Shown piece after piece: positions 18,388 to 27,753 of a stretch of 64,000 nt of DNA. The stretch is taken from positions 372,001-436,000 of the forward strand of contig NZ_JAPDDR010000006.1 in the NCBI RefSeq assembly GCF_025950095.1, given 5' to 3'. A program made the translations under genes and the position numbers. The stretch comes from Luteolibacter rhizosphaerae (GTDB taxonomy: Bacteria > Verrucomicrobiota > Verrucomicrobiia > Verrucomicrobiales > Akkermansiaceae). The stretch's first letter is position 1, and each line of letters opens with the position of its first letter. A model generated the notes under the pieces. The model worked only from the letters and a program-made list of their open reading frames with translations. It made no database searches and was not told the origin of the DNA.

Positions 18388-19778
18388 GTGCCCTCAAGCT
18401 CTCCGGCTTCCTTCAGCAGGGCAGCAGCCTCGGCAATGAACTCGGCCGCGGTGGGGTAGCCTTTCGCGACCAAGTCGTCTGCCGCTTTGCGCTGCTCGTC
18501 GTTCAGCTTCGCGTCGAGTTTCTTCCATTGATCTTGCCGCTGCTTCTCGCTTTCAGGAGCTTGGCGCATCGCGGCGTGGGCGCGGGGTAGATCGGCTTCG
18601 ATGCCCTTGGCGTTGCCGGAGAGCAGGTAGCCGAGCAGTCCGAGCGCTTTCGGGTATCGATCCGTGGCATAGGCGGCGTGAGCCACGGCCAGTGCTCCGG
18701 CTTTCTCGTGCTCCTTCTTCCCGACCAGCGGGAGATAGCGCAGGGTGAGGTAGAAGTGGTTTTGCTTGTTGGTTCCCGGCAGGTGCTTGGCCAGCAGTTT
18801 CACGGCTGCGGCGGGATCGCCCGGCTTGCCATCAATCCCTTCGGCCAAGGCGCTTGCGGCACTCGTCACCGTGTGGTCGCCGCGTTCCCCGTGCTGATAG
18901 TTCAGCCAGGCGAGGTTCTGCTGGCCTTCCTCGGTCACATGATAGGGAGTGTAAGGCGCTTTCGGCCCCCGATTGGTCGGCAGGGAAACTTCTTTCGCCA
19001 GTTCTTCGAGTGCATCGCCCGTCCCGGTCCGTGCTGCCCGGAGTTCAAGCACCCGGCTCGCCTCCCGATCGCCCTGGCAGCTTCTCACGAAGGACAGTGC
19101 TTGGAGAGCCTCCGGGTGATCAAGCTCGGCGCGGCTTTCCAGCAATTCGATCAGCTTGCGGTTGGTTTCATATTCCTCCGGCCTGCCCCGCAGGAAAACG
19201 TAGCCGAAGGTCGCGTTGATCGCCGCCATCAGGTGTCCGTATTTCAGGGCGATCTTTGCTTGTGGGCTGTAGCGGTCCTCCTCACCGGCATAGTTGGTGT
19301 AGACCAGCAGGTTCACCTGTGCCGAGATGCTTCCTGCCTGCGCAGCCTTCTCGGTGAGCTCCACCGCTTTCTTCCGGTCCTTGGCCACGCCCAAGCCCGC
19401 GTTCGTCAGATAGCCCATCTGTTTCCATGCCTCCGGATGGCCGGTTTTGCCTGCTTCCTCGGCGAGCTTCCATGTCCGGCGCATGTCGGCGGTGGTGCCG
19501 ATACCCTTGGCGTAGCAGCGGGAGAGCCCCACATGCCCGAGCGCGCTGCCTTGGGCGGAAGCCTCCTCGAAGAGAGTGAAGATCTGTTTGGCGTCGAATT
19601 TCCGCCCGCCATGACCCTCGAGGAGGTGCCAGGCATACTCAGCTGCCTTCTCGGGATCGGTCTTCGCGGCCTTCTCCAGAGCATTGATATCGCCGGGAAT
19701 CCCTTTCCAGAGCTGGGCGGAGACGGGAAGAGAGAAGCCAAGGGCTAGAAGTGCGGGAATCCACGCATTTCGGGTCAT
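18378..19778 (-). CDS. Exported Sel1-like repeat (TPR-type) protein
   Basis: 466 aa. Translation probably starts at the ATG at 19778 (a second ATG at 19790 adds four residues); a signal peptide ends near residue 20 (SLPVSA). The body contains Sel1/TPR helix pairs, for example ALGHVGLSRCYAKGIGTTADMRRTWKLAEEAGKTG and AWKQMGYLTNAGLGVAKDRKKAVELTEKAA at residues about 85-155, and further weaker units to the end. Sel1 proteins act as periplasmic scaffolds; the partner is unknown. The open frame continues far upstream, but that part is antisense to the citramalate synthase gene and is not real. Confidence 0.75.
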   Translation of the reverse strand: MTRNAWIPALLALGFSLPVSAQLWKGIPGDINALEKAAKTDPEKAAEYAWHLLEGHGGRKFDAKQIFTLFEEASAQGSALGHVGLSRCYAKGIGTTADMRRTWKLAEEAGKTGHPEAWKQMGYLTNAGLGVAKDRKKAVELTEKAAQAGSISAQVNLLVYTNYAGEEDRYSPQAKIALKYGHLMAAINATFGYVFLRGRPEEYETNRKLIELLESRAELDHPEALQALSFVRSCQGDREASRVLELRAARTGTGDALEELAKEVSLPTNRGPKAPYTPYHVTEEGQQNLAWLNYQHGERGDHTVTSAASALAEGIDGKPGDPAAAVKLLAKHLPGTNKQNHFYLTLRYLPLVGKKEHEKAGALAVAHAAYATDRYPKALGLLGYLLSGNAKGIEADLPRAHAAMRQAPESEKQRQDQWKKLDAKLNDEQRKAADDLVAKGYPTAAEFIAEAAALLKEAGELEGTHD

Positions 19779-19907
19779 GATAGGCTGCATGAGAGGCGCA
19801 ATGTCCTTGGGTGACAAGCATCCGGGAGGGAAATCCGTGGAATCTGCTGTCCCGATTGCAGGTTGCCCCCGATGCCGGATCGCCCTAGTTTCCGCGCCCC
19901 GCCACCC

Positions 19908-21485
19908 ATGAGCGCTCTTTCCGACAAGCCGGTCCGACTTTACGACACCACCCTGCGCGATGGCACGCAGGGTGAAGGATTCCAGCTCTCCTTGCTCGAC
20001 AAGCTGCGAATTGCCGAGCGCCTGGATGCCTTCGAGGTCGATTACATCGAAGGCGGCTGGCCGGGCTCGAACCCGAAGGACGTGGAGTTTTTCCAAGAGG
20101 CGAAGAAGCTGAAGCTCACGCATGCGAAGCTGGCGGCCTTCGGCTCGACCCGCCGTGCGGACACACCAGTGGAAGAGGATGCCCAGGTGCGCCTGCTGCT
20201 GGAGGCGGAGACGCCGGTGGTCACGATCTTCGGCAAGAGCTGGGAGCTTCACGTGACCGAGGTGCTGCGGACCACGCCGGAAGAAAACCGGGCGATGATT
20301 CGCGACACCGTCGCGCATCTCAAGAAGCACGGCCGCGAGGTGGTCTATGATGCCGAGCACTTCTTTGACGGCTACAAGGATTCGCCCGAGCATGCTCTCG
20401 CCTCGCTGCAAGCGGCGGCCGAGGGCGGTGCCGATTGGCTGGTGCTTTGCGACACGAACGGCGGCACCCTGCCTGCCGAGGTGATGGAGATCGCCGCTGC
20501 CGTGCAGGCACGCATCCCGGGAGCGCCGGTGGGTATCCATACCCATAACGATTGCGAACTGGGTGTGGCCAATGCCGTCGCCGCGGTGCAAGCCGGTGCC
20601 ACGCAGGTGCAAGGAACGATCAACGGCTACGGCGAGCGCACCGGCAACTGCAACCTGACCTCGGTGATCCCGATCCTGCAGCTCAAGATGGGCCTGAAGG
20701 TGGTGCCACAATTGGAGAAACTCCGGGATCTCTCGTACTTCGTGGACGATGTCTCGAACAACCCGCACTTCGCGCGGGCTCCCTTCGTCGGTCGCACGGC
20801 CTTCGCGCACAAGGGCGGCATGCACGTGAATGCGGTGCAGAAGCTGGCGCGGAGCTACGAGCACATCGAGCCGCAGTCCGTGGGCAACGAGCAGAACATC
20901 CTGGTCTCCGAGCTCAGCGGGCAGTCGAACATCCTGATGAAGGCCGAGCAGCTCGGCATCTCGCTGGACAAGGGTTCGCCCGAAGCTAAGGCGGTGCTGC
21001 AGAAGGTGAAGGATCTGGAGAACGAGGGCTATGCCTTCGAAGCTGCGGGCGGTTCCCTGGAGCTGCTGATCCGCCGCGAACTGGGGCGCTATGAGAAGCC
21101 CTTCGATCTGAAGGAATTCCACACCTCCTTCCGCCAGTACCGCGATGGTCACCAGCCGGTCTGTGAGGCTACGGTGAAACTTTATGTCGGAGAGGTGCCC
21201 GAATACACGGTGGCCGAGGGTCACGGTGTGGTGAACGCTCTCGACAAGGCCCTGCGCAAGGCCCTGCGACCCTTCTATCCGGAGATCTCGGATGTCTCGC
21301 TGGTGGACTACAAGGTCCGCATCATCGATGGGCACGACGCTACCGCGGCGAAGACTCGCGTGCTGATCGAATCCACCGATGGCAAGGAGAACTGGGGCAC
21401 GATCGGCGTCTCGGAGAATATCATCGAGGCTTCCTGGATCGCGCTGGTGGATGGCATCGATCTCTTCCTGCAACGGCGGAAGTAA
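19908..21485 (+). CDS. cimA: (R)-citramalate synthase
   Basis: 525 aa from the ATG at 19908; an ATG at 19872 is possible but places 12 odd residues before the conserved start. Catalyses condensation of pyruvate and acetyl-CoA to citramalate, the threonine-independent entry into isoleucine synthesis. The alpha-isopropylmalate synthase fold is evident: RLYDTTLRDGTQGEG at the start, VGIHTHNDCELGVAN (metal-binding His pair), and INGYGERTGNCNL. The GEGFQLS variant after TTLRDGTQ and the length fit CimA and not LeuA. The C-terminal part from about residue 395 is the LeuA-type allosteric dimer domain. It is cytoplasmic and stands alone, divergent from the Sel1 gene. Confidence 0.9.
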   Translation: MSALSDKPVRLYDTTLRDGTQGEGFQLSLLDKLRIAERLDAFEVDYIEGGWPGSNPKDVEFFQEAKKLKLTHAKLAAFGSTRRADTPVEEDAQVRLLLEAETPVVTIFGKSWELHVTEVLRTTPEENRAMIRDTVAHLKKHGREVVYDAEHFFDGYKDSPEHALASLQAAAEGGADWLVLCDTNGGTLPAEVMEIAAAVQARIPGAPVGIHTHNDCELGVANAVAAVQAGATQVQGTINGYGERTGNCNLTSVIPILQLKMGLKVVPQLEKLRDLSYFVDDVSNNPHFARAPFVGRTAFAHKGGMHVNAVQKLARSYEHIEPQSVGNEQNILVSELSGQSNILMKAEQLGISLDKGSPEAKAVLQKVKDLENEGYAFEAAGGSLELLIRRELGRYEKPFDLKEFHTSFRQYRDGHQPVCEATVKLYVGEVPEYTVAEGHGVVNALDKALRKALRPFYPEISDVSLVDYKVRIIDGHDATAAKTRVLIESTDGKENWGTIGVSENIIEASWIALVDGIDLFLQRRK

Positions 21486-21548
21486 GGGAGTGACGGCTAA
21501 CCCGTAAGTGGCAGTGCCGCCTGCGGGCCGGGCTGCCATGCTCCGCCG

Positions 21549-22388
21549 ATGAATGCGATTTTCCGCGCGCTGCTCCTGCTGCTGCTCTCCGTTTCCGCGA
21601 GCTTGGCGCAGGATGAGCGACCGGTAGTGAAGGACAGTGATCTGCCTCCGGAGGAAGCTGCGGAGCAAACCCTGCCGGCGCTGTGGATCGCGGGGGACTC
21701 GACGGTGCGGAACCGTGGTGAGATGCGGGGCTGGGGTGAGGACGTTTCCCGCTTCCTGGATCCGGCGAAGATCCAGGTCCTGAACCGTGCGATCGGCGGG
21801 CGTTCCTCGCGGACCTTCTTCACGGAGGGGCGCTGGGACAGGATGCTCGGCGAGATGAAGAAGGGGGATGTGGTGCTGATCCAATTCGGGCATAACGATG
21901 CCGGTCCCTTGGGGGCTGCCGGGAAGTTCCGCGGCTCGATCAAGGGGATCGGTGAGGAGACGGAAACAGTGGAGAAGCCGGACGGGACGAAGGAAACGGT
22001 CCAAAGCTACGGCTGGTATCTCCGGCACTTTGCTCGCACGGCGAAGGCAAAGGGCGCGAGTGTGGTCCTGTGTTCGCCGGTGCCGCACAGGAAGTTCGAT
22101 CGCGAGGGGAGGGCGGTGGCGGATTGGACGGAGTGGCGTGGCTGGGTGAAGGCCTGCGCGGAGGCGGAGGGCGTGCTGTTTCTGGATCTCTCCGCGCTGA
22201 TCGGCGAGGCCTATGCCGGGATGGGGAAGGCGGAGGTGGAGGCGCTGTTCGCGGACGAGCGGACCCACACGAACCATGCGGGCGCGCTGTTCAATGCGCG
22301 ACAGGTGATCGCAGGGTGTGCCGGTCTGGCAGGGAAGCCTTTGGATGGGTTTCTGAACGAAGAGGGGAGAGTGTTTTCCAAGCGGTGA
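21549..22388 (+). CDS. Exported SGNH-hydrolase, rhamnogalacturonan acetylesterase-like
   Basis: 279 aa with a signal peptide (residues 1-20, ending SLAQ). The SGNH blocks are complete: AGDSTV with the nucleophile Ser, a GGRSSR block, GHND, and the DERTHTNHAGA block with catalytic Asp and His. This pattern, together with WGEDVSRFLD and YGWYLRHF, is that of the CE12/RhgT rhamnogalacturonan acetylesterases, which remove acetyl groups from pectin. Verrucomicrobia often degrade plant polysaccharides, so the role fits. It is 30 bp upstream of the DUF1287 gene on the same strand. Confidence 0.85.
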   Translation: MNAIFRALLLLLLSVSASLAQDERPVVKDSDLPPEEAAEQTLPALWIAGDSTVRNRGEMRGWGEDVSRFLDPAKIQVLNRAIGGRSSRTFFTEGRWDRMLGEMKKGDVVLIQFGHNDAGPLGAAGKFRGSIKGIGEETETVEKPDGTKETVQSYGWYLRHFARTAKAKGASVVLCSPVPHRKFDREGRAVADWTEWRGWVKACAEAEGVLFLDLSALIGEAYAGMGKAEVEALFADERTHTNHAGALFNARQVIAGCAGLAGKPLDGFLNEEGRVFSKR

Positions 22389-22418
22389 AAATCTATCCCG
22401 CTTGCTAGATGGCGGTTC

Positions 22419-23003
22419 ATGATGCGTTATCTTGGCATGCGTTGGATCTTTCTCGGTTTGGCTTTGCTGGCCCCGCTTCCGGCTCAGGAGACGGGGGTGA
22501 AAATCGTGAGCGCGGCGCGGAAGCAGGTGGGAGTGACGCTGCGCTATGATCCTGCCTATGTGAGCCTGGTCTATCCGGGCGGGGATGTGCCGAAGGAGCG
22601 GGGCGTGTGCACGGATGTGATTGTCCGCGCGCTACGGGAGGGGCTGACGCAGGATCTGCAAAAGCTGGTGCACGAGGACATGCGAGCGAACTTCGGGGCC
22701 TATCCGAAGAACTGGGGTCTATCGCGGCCGGACAAGAACATCGACCACCGGCGGGTGCCGAACCTGCAGGCCTTCTTCAAGCGGCGCGGCTTCTCCGTGC
22801 CGGTGACGAAGGATCCGGCGGACTACAAGCCGGGCGACATCGTGACCTGCACCGTGCCGCCGAACCTGCCGCACGTGATGATCGTGAGCGACAAGAAGAC
22901 CGATGCGGGGGTGCCGCTGATGATCCATAACATCGGGGCGGGGGCGCAGGAGGAAGACGTGCTGTTCGAGTTCCCGCTGACGGGGCACTACCGGTGGAAA
23001 TAG
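22419..23003 (+). CDS. Exported DUF1287 protein (NlpC/P60-like)
   Basis: 194 aa with a signal peptide (residues about 1-22; a second ATG directly follows the first). Sequence hallmarks of DUF1287: AARKQVGVTLRYDPAYVSLVYPGGDVPKERGVCTDVIVRALR, where the Cys after GV is the likely nucleophile, then DKNIDHRRVPNLQAFF, and DYKPGDIVTCTVPPNLPHVMIVSD with the likely catalytic His. The fold resembles papain-like cell-wall peptidases, but the substrate of DUF1287 is not established as far as I know. Confidence 0.8.
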   Translation: MMRYLGMRWIFLGLALLAPLPAQETGVKIVSAARKQVGVTLRYDPAYVSLVYPGGDVPKERGVCTDVIVRALREGLTQDLQKLVHEDMRANFGAYPKNWGLSRPDKNIDHRRVPNLQAFFKRRGFSVPVTKDPADYKPGDIVTCTVPPNLPHVMIVSDKKTDAGVPLMIHNIGAGAQEEDVLFEFPLTGHYRWK

Positions 23004-23206
23004 CGGGCAGGAAAAGGTCATGAAATGTCTGTCGTTTCATGAAGTTTGCCTGCGGTCGGGGAGGGGACCAAGGGGAAGCTTGCTTGCCGGCCTTAGAATG
23101 GAAATTTCCGAAGCTCCGAGTGCATGTGGCTTAGTATGAATCGCCTTCGGCGCGTGCTACGGATGGCTTGCCGACAGGGCGGGAGGATTTCGCTGAATCG
23201 TTGGCG

Positions 23207-23461
23207 CTAGCGCTTGCCCGAAATCTGCAAAAGTGCGGCGACGGCGCGGAAGCTGTTCAGTCCGGCCTCGATGTTCTCGATGATCTCGTCCGCCAAATCG
23301 GCAGGTTCGGGCAGGTTGTCGAGGTCGGTGAGGCTGTCATCCTTCAGCCAGAACAGATCCAGGCTCGTCTTGTCGCGGCCGACGGGCTCGTAGCAGTCGA
23401 TGAATACCTGAAGATTTGTCAGGCTCAGCTTCAGACTGCGGGACATTTGTACGATGATCAT
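23207..23461 (-). pseudogene. C-terminal remnant of type I restriction-modification methylase subunit (HsdM)
   Basis: An 84-aa frame. It contains RDKTSLDLFWLKDDSL followed by DNLPEPADLADEIIENIEAGLNSFRAVAALL, which matches the last ~50 residues of HsdM-type N6-adenine methylases. The methylase catalytic domain (NPPF/Y motif), hsdS and hsdR are all absent. A good ribosome-binding site (AAAGGAG) lies nine bases before the ATG, so the fragment may still be translated. It sits directly beside an intact IetAS-like defence pair and marks the remains of a defence island. Confidence 0.65.
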
Positions 23462-23769
23462 AGTATTAGACTCCTTTCGAGGCTACGTCCTTACCCGACA
23501 TTGTCGACGAAGGACAGGCACGCGTTTGCCGCCCGCGCTTAGAAAGCACCCGTCGGCAGGTGAAGCATCGTGTGGACCTCGCGGGCCTCCATCAGCCTCC
23601 GTTCAGCCGTGTCGCTCTCCCCGCCCTCAAAGGGAATGTGTCATCCGGCAAAATCCCCGTCGCCCGCTCGTTCCACTGGCGAGTCCTCAAGCTCTAGTGG
23701 TGTAAATTCACCATTCCAAAAAACAGATCTTTACATAAATGGGTGATTATTGATCATTGTCCTCGAAAA
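23462..23769. other. 308-bp intergenic region upstream of the IetAS-like pair
   Basis: No gene is seen. GC content drops visibly from about 23700 onward. An imperfect palindrome with arms TGGTG and CACCA lies at 23698-23713 (centre TAAATT) and could be an operator for the pair. No clear sigma-70 promoter was identified. Confidence 0.4.
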
Positions 23770-24876
23770 ATGGACGTAAAACTTTCTAAACCGTACGACG
23801 ATATTTACACTCTGACGAGGCTTGGATTGGCGGGGAAGCGCTCAGACGTCGCCCAATATCTTCGTCAAATGCTGAGGAGCGAACATCCCGAAGAGGCTAA
23901 TAGAGAGCTAAAGGCCTTGCTGAAAAGCTATGAACTGCGTTCCGCCGGTCTCCGCGAAGCGTCGCCTCGGACGCCTCCCGTAGACGGTGATTCTCGCTTG
24001 CAATTGCTTCGTGAGGAGACGGTAGATCAGCTACCGGTGGAGCCTCTGTTTGCTCCGCACATGCGCTCAGCCGTCGAGAGGTTTCTAGCACAGAGGTCAC
24101 AAGCGGACGAATTGAACAGAGCTGGAATTTCGCCGGCGAACACTCTCCTTCTCTGGGGGCCACCGGGCACCGGCAAGACTCTGACGGCTCGGTACATCGC
24201 CTACCAATTGAATTTGCCGCTTCTTGTTTTGGATCTTTCGTCCGTGATGAGCAGCTTTCTGGGAAAGACTGGCATAAACATCAAGAGGGTTCTGGACTAC
24301 GCTAAGACGTTCGATTGCATCCTCCTTCTAGACGAGTTTGATTCGATTGCAAAGCGTCGAGATGACACCCATGAGCTAGGTGAGCTGAAGCGGTTAGTCA
24401 CCGTGTTGTTGCAGGAAATTGACGAATGGCCAGGGAATCGAATTCTTATAGCGGCAACGAATCATCCGGAACTTCTGGATCCTGCTATCTGGCGCCGATT
24501 CAATGTTGATCTAAGATGCGATAATCCCGATCAGGCTGCGCGAGCGGATTTTTTTAGGCGGAGGTTGTCTTCGGACGAAGTGTCATCTACGGTTATCGAA
24601 TACTTGGCTGAGATTTTGGAAGATTGGTCATATGCTTCTCTGGATCGTCTGATTCTCAATTCTCGCCGGACAGTGGTAGTTGAAAAAATTGAAATGACAC
24701 GAGCTGTTTTGGAAGAGCTTGCTCATTCCGGAAAACTGAAAAGCGCTCAAGCGCGGGCGGACTTGGCGAAGAGGCTTGTGCTAGCTGGAATTAACAAATC
24801 TGAAGCTTGTAGAATTGCGGGAATTTCCCGTCCAACTCTCGATAAACGACTTAAATGCAAAGAAACCGATATTTGA
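23770..24876 (+). CDS. ietA: AAA+ ATPase of an IetAS-like defence / toxin-antitoxin pair
   Basis: 368 aa from the ATG at 23770. The central AAA+ domain has Walker A GPPGTGKT (residues 130-137), Walker B with Asp188-Glu189 (LLLLDEFDSIAKR), sensor-1 ILIAATNHPELLD and an arginine-finger region IWRRFN. The last ~30 residues form a helix-turn-helix-like segment (EACRIAGISRPTLDKRL). The gene overlaps the subtilisin-like protease gene by 22 bp, indicating coupled expression. In the described IetAS systems the ATPase restrains or directs the protease; the assignment rests on gene order and domain pairing. The DNA is visibly AT-richer than its surroundings, suggesting acquisition by transfer. Confidence 0.75.
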   Translation: MDVKLSKPYDDIYTLTRLGLAGKRSDVAQYLRQMLRSEHPEEANRELKALLKSYELRSAGLREASPRTPPVDGDSRLQLLREETVDQLPVEPLFAPHMRSAVERFLAQRSQADELNRAGISPANTLLLWGPPGTGKTLTARYIAYQLNLPLLVLDLSSVMSSFLGKTGINIKRVLDYAKTFDCILLLDEFDSIAKRRDDTHELGELKRLVTVLLQEIDEWPGNRILIAATNHPELLDPAIWRRFNVDLRCDNPDQAARADFFRRRLSSDEVSSTVIEYLAEILEDWSYASLDRLILNSRRTVVVEKIEMTRAVLEELAHSGKLKSAQARADLAKRLVLAGINKSEACRIAGISRPTLDKRLKCKETDI

Positions 24877-27110
24877 TAGGGCGGGGGGAAGCCCTGTGGC
24901 AGGAAACCGCCCCTCCAAGTAAAGGCGGAAAGAGGAAACCAGACCCTTACCCTCTGGATCGCGCAAAGGCACGATTACTTCCGAAGGTTGCGACATGCAT
25001 CGATTTTGCTAAAAGTCTAGCAGACGAGTTTAAGCCGCTCGGTCTCGTGGATATTGTGGTGAGAATACATCCTAGTTACCTCGCGGTCACAAAATTTCCG
25101 GGAGAGTTTCTTCGGGCGTCTTCGCTATCATACTTAGGTAGCAAATCTTGCGCTGTGATTCCTGACGTGGCCATGCGACCAATGCAGAAGAAGGTTACAG
25201 CATCTGTGGACATCATCGCTTCTGGCTCGGTATATCTCCTTGAGGAGATGGCACGGATGATAAAAGGTAGTAATGGATCGGATGCTATTGGAAAAACAAT
25301 GGGAAAAATCGAGGACGTTTTTCCCATAAAGGCGTCGGACCGTCTAAGAGTGCCATTCAGTCAGCATGGCGATCTCTTGCCAATTGAGTTTGGAGTGCAT
25401 CAGGATCACCGATGGGAGCAGGTCGGCCCGCTTCTTGTCGAGTTTCTCGCAAAAAGAGGTGCTTCAGTTGACTGGACTCAGTCGGTGCCTCTTCTTGGAT
25501 TGGAGTTTTTTTACGGCTTGATGGACGCTACGACCGCGAACGAGCTTTCTCAATTCTCAACAATTCGGGTGGTCCGCCATGCTCCGACGCTACGCACAAT
25601 AGATGTCTCCATTCAACCCTTGGGTGATCTATTCGCTAGTTCGCAGATTCAGCTCCCAAAGCCGGAGATCGATAGTGGGGATCCTACAGTTCATCGTGTT
25701 GCCGTATTTGATGGAGGGTTGGCTGGGGACTTTTTCGCACCATGGGCGAGGGAGTTTGCTGATAGTGTCTCTCAGGGGCAGGATGCAAAACTTCAAGAGC
25801 ACGGATTTCGAGTCACTTCCGCGCTACTTTTCGGGAATCTTCCATCCTCTGGTGAGCTTCGTTGTCCGCGATTTGCAGTAGATCACTTTCGTGTGCTAGA
25901 CAATGAATCTGATGATGCTGACCCATATCTTTTGCCTCGGACGTTGAGAATAATACGTGATACATTGGAGGGCGGGGCCTACGAATTTTCCAACATCAGT
26001 ATCGGGCCTCAATATCCTGTTGTGGACGATGACATTCATCCATGGACGGCAACCTTGGACGGTCTTGCAGGCTCGGGTAACCTTCTGATCTCCGTTGCCG
26101 CGGGCAATACAGGACAGATGGATAGTGACCTCGGATATGATCGAGTGCAAGTCCCTGCCGACGGTGCAAATGTTCTCTCAGTGGGGGCCGCAGATCTACC
26201 TCAAGATGGGGACTCGGTTCGCGCTGCCTACAGTAGCGTTGGTCCAGGACGGCCCACAGGATATGTGAAACCTGACGTCATCGCCTTTGGGGGGGGAAGC
26301 CAAATTGGATTCCGAACGTTCTCGCCGAATGGACGTGGTGGTGTAGATGCCGTTCGAGGGACGAGCTTCTCGGCACCATCGGTGCTGAGAGCGGGTGTGC
26401 AAATGAGGGAGATTTTTGGCGATAAGATTTCGACTTTGGGTATTCGATGTCTGTTGATCAATGCAGCGCAAGGGAAGAGAAACCTTCGCGAGAAGGGATG
26501 GGGGGTCGTTGTGCCTAATGAGGCTATCGATCTGTGCACCTGTGGTGATGGAGAGGTCCGAGTGATCTACCAAGGAAACCTGATCGATGGACAATACGTG
26601 CGGTCCCCAATTCCTAGCCCGGTTTATGAGGATCTCTTTGAGGAGCTCCCAGATGACCATCCGGTTGAGGTGGCCGTGACCCTCTGCGTTGGGACCGAGA
26701 TCGACCCCTTTGATGCCGCATCTTATACGCGTCGGGGGGTTGAAGCTTGGTTTACTCACAGAATCCCCAGTGAGGATGGGCAGTTAAAGGAGCATACTAG
26801 ACCTTTCTTCCAAGTTTCAGCAGTTTTCAGCTCGAAAACGGAGCAGGATCGCCGGGCGGCGGGAAAATGGGAAACGGTCCTGCATCAGAAGCGGATCATG
26901 GAGCTTAGCTCGCTTCGGGATGCCGCGATCAGGCTTCACCCGATGTCTAGATTTCAAGGAGAGCGAGATGCTGCAGAGAGAGGACACACGATTCCCTACG
27001 CAATGGTGGTGGCTGTTAAGATTCCGGAGATTAAAGACCTGTATGACAGAGCGTATCGTAAATATTCGAGCCGATTGGAGATTCTTACGCCGGTTCGGAT
27101 CCAAATTTGA
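24855..27110 (+). CDS. ietS: Subtilisin-like S8 protease of an IetAS-like pair
   Basis: 751 aa. Residues 1 to about 275 have no recognised domain and no signal peptide, so it is probably cytoplasmic. The S8 domain follows with Asp286 (VAVFDGG), His316 (EHGFRVTSALL), the oxyanion Asn418 (AAGNTG) and the nucleophile Ser504 (GTSFSAPS). All are present, so it should be active. The C-terminal ~190 residues are unassigned. The pairing with an AAA ATPase whose gene overlaps it fits the IetS protease of plasmid-stability/anti-phage systems. Low-GC composition as for its partner. A secreted degradative subtilase is unlikely given the missing export signal. Confidence 0.75.
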   Translation: MQRNRYLIGRGEALWQETAPPSKGGKRKPDPYPLDRAKARLLPKVATCIDFAKSLADEFKPLGLVDIVVRIHPSYLAVTKFPGEFLRASSLSYLGSKSCAVIPDVAMRPMQKKVTASVDIIASGSVYLLEEMARMIKGSNGSDAIGKTMGKIEDVFPIKASDRLRVPFSQHGDLLPIEFGVHQDHRWEQVGPLLVEFLAKRGASVDWTQSVPLLGLEFFYGLMDATTANELSQFSTIRVVRHAPTLRTIDVSIQPLGDLFASSQIQLPKPEIDSGDPTVHRVAVFDGGLAGDFFAPWAREFADSVSQGQDAKLQEHGFRVTSALLFGNLPSSGELRCPRFAVDHFRVLDNESDDADPYLLPRTLRIIRDTLEGGAYEFSNISIGPQYPVVDDDIHPWTATLDGLAGSGNLLISVAAGNTGQMDSDLGYDRVQVPADGANVLSVGAADLPQDGDSVRAAYSSVGPGRPTGYVKPDVIAFGGGSQIGFRTFSPNGRGGVDAVRGTSFSAPSVLRAGVQMREIFGDKISTLGIRCLLINAAQGKRNLREKGWGVVVPNEAIDLCTCGDGEVRVIYQGNLIDGQYVRSPIPSPVYEDLFEELPDDHPVEVAVTLCVGTEIDPFDAASYTRRGVEAWFTHRIPSEDGQLKEHTRPFFQVSAVFSSKTEQDRRAAGKWETVLHQKRIMELSSLRDAAIRLHPMSRFQGERDAAERGHTIPYAMVVAVKIPEIKDLYDRAYRKYSSRLEILTPVRIQI

Positions 27111-27273
27111 CTCTCGTCTCCTGTTTCGGAGAGGAGTTTGCCCTTCTAACTCATTGTAATTGGTGCGTGAGCAGCGGATGCGAATCTGATGATTTTGAAT
27201 CGGCAAAATACTAGGGTCTCGCTTGGAGTAATTCCTCGCTATCCTAATCTCCAAATTTTGGCACAAATAGCCG

Positions 27274-27753
27274 ATGTTCCTCGGCACCCACACTTTGCTC
27301 CCGGTTTGTGCGGGGCTGATCTTGGAGAACGGCTCGCTGATGAGGGGGCGGGGGCATTTCTTCCCGGCTTGGGGTTTGCCTTTGATCGGGCTCTTCGGGG
27401 CTTTGCCGGACCTGTGCACGCCGCATATCTCGCGGGAGGCGCGGTTGACGAGCTGGTCCCACACGGTGTGGTTCCTGCTGGCGCTGATCCCGGTGTGCGC
27501 GGTGGTGGCCAGCTTCTTCCCGGGAGGGAGATGGCGGGTGGCAGTGGCCTGCTGGAGCGCGGCCTTCCTGCACGTGGGGGCGGATGCGATCTCAGGCGGG
27601 ATCGCGTGGCTGTATCCGTGGCGGAGCGATGAGATCGGCGAGTATTATATCCACCCGGATTACTGGATCTGGTGGGATATGGGCTTCGTCTTCCTGACTT
27701 GGCTTCTGGTACGTTTGCGACCGCACGCCGAGGCGCGGGGCGTCAAGGCCTGA
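27274..27753 (+). CDS. YdjM-type membrane protein (DUF457-like, metal-dependent hydrolase family)
   Basis: 159 aa with about four membrane spans. It shows the family pattern of His/Asp residues near membrane segments: [10 protein letters not shown] at the start, [14 protein letters not shown], and [12 protein letters not shown]. Members are annotated as membrane-bound metal-dependent hydrolases of unknown substrate. Codon use returns to the high-GC pattern here, so the gene lies outside the transferred island. Its 3' end overlaps the convergent gene at 27660-28241 by 94 bp, which is unusually long. Confidence 0.7.
   Translation: MFLGTHTLLPVCAGLILENGSLMRGRGHFFPAWGLPLIGLFGALPDLCTPHISREARLTSWSHTVWFLLALIPVCAVVASFFPGGRWRVAVACWSAAFLHVGADAISGGIAWLYPWRSDEIGEYYIHPDYWIWWDMGFVFLTWLLVRLRPHAEARGVKA

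Noticed and set aside
19779..22277. Upstream part of a very long minus-strand frame ending in the Sel1-repeat protein
   Set aside because: It runs antisense to citramalate synthase and the SGNH esterase and has shadow composition; the real gene starts at 19778.
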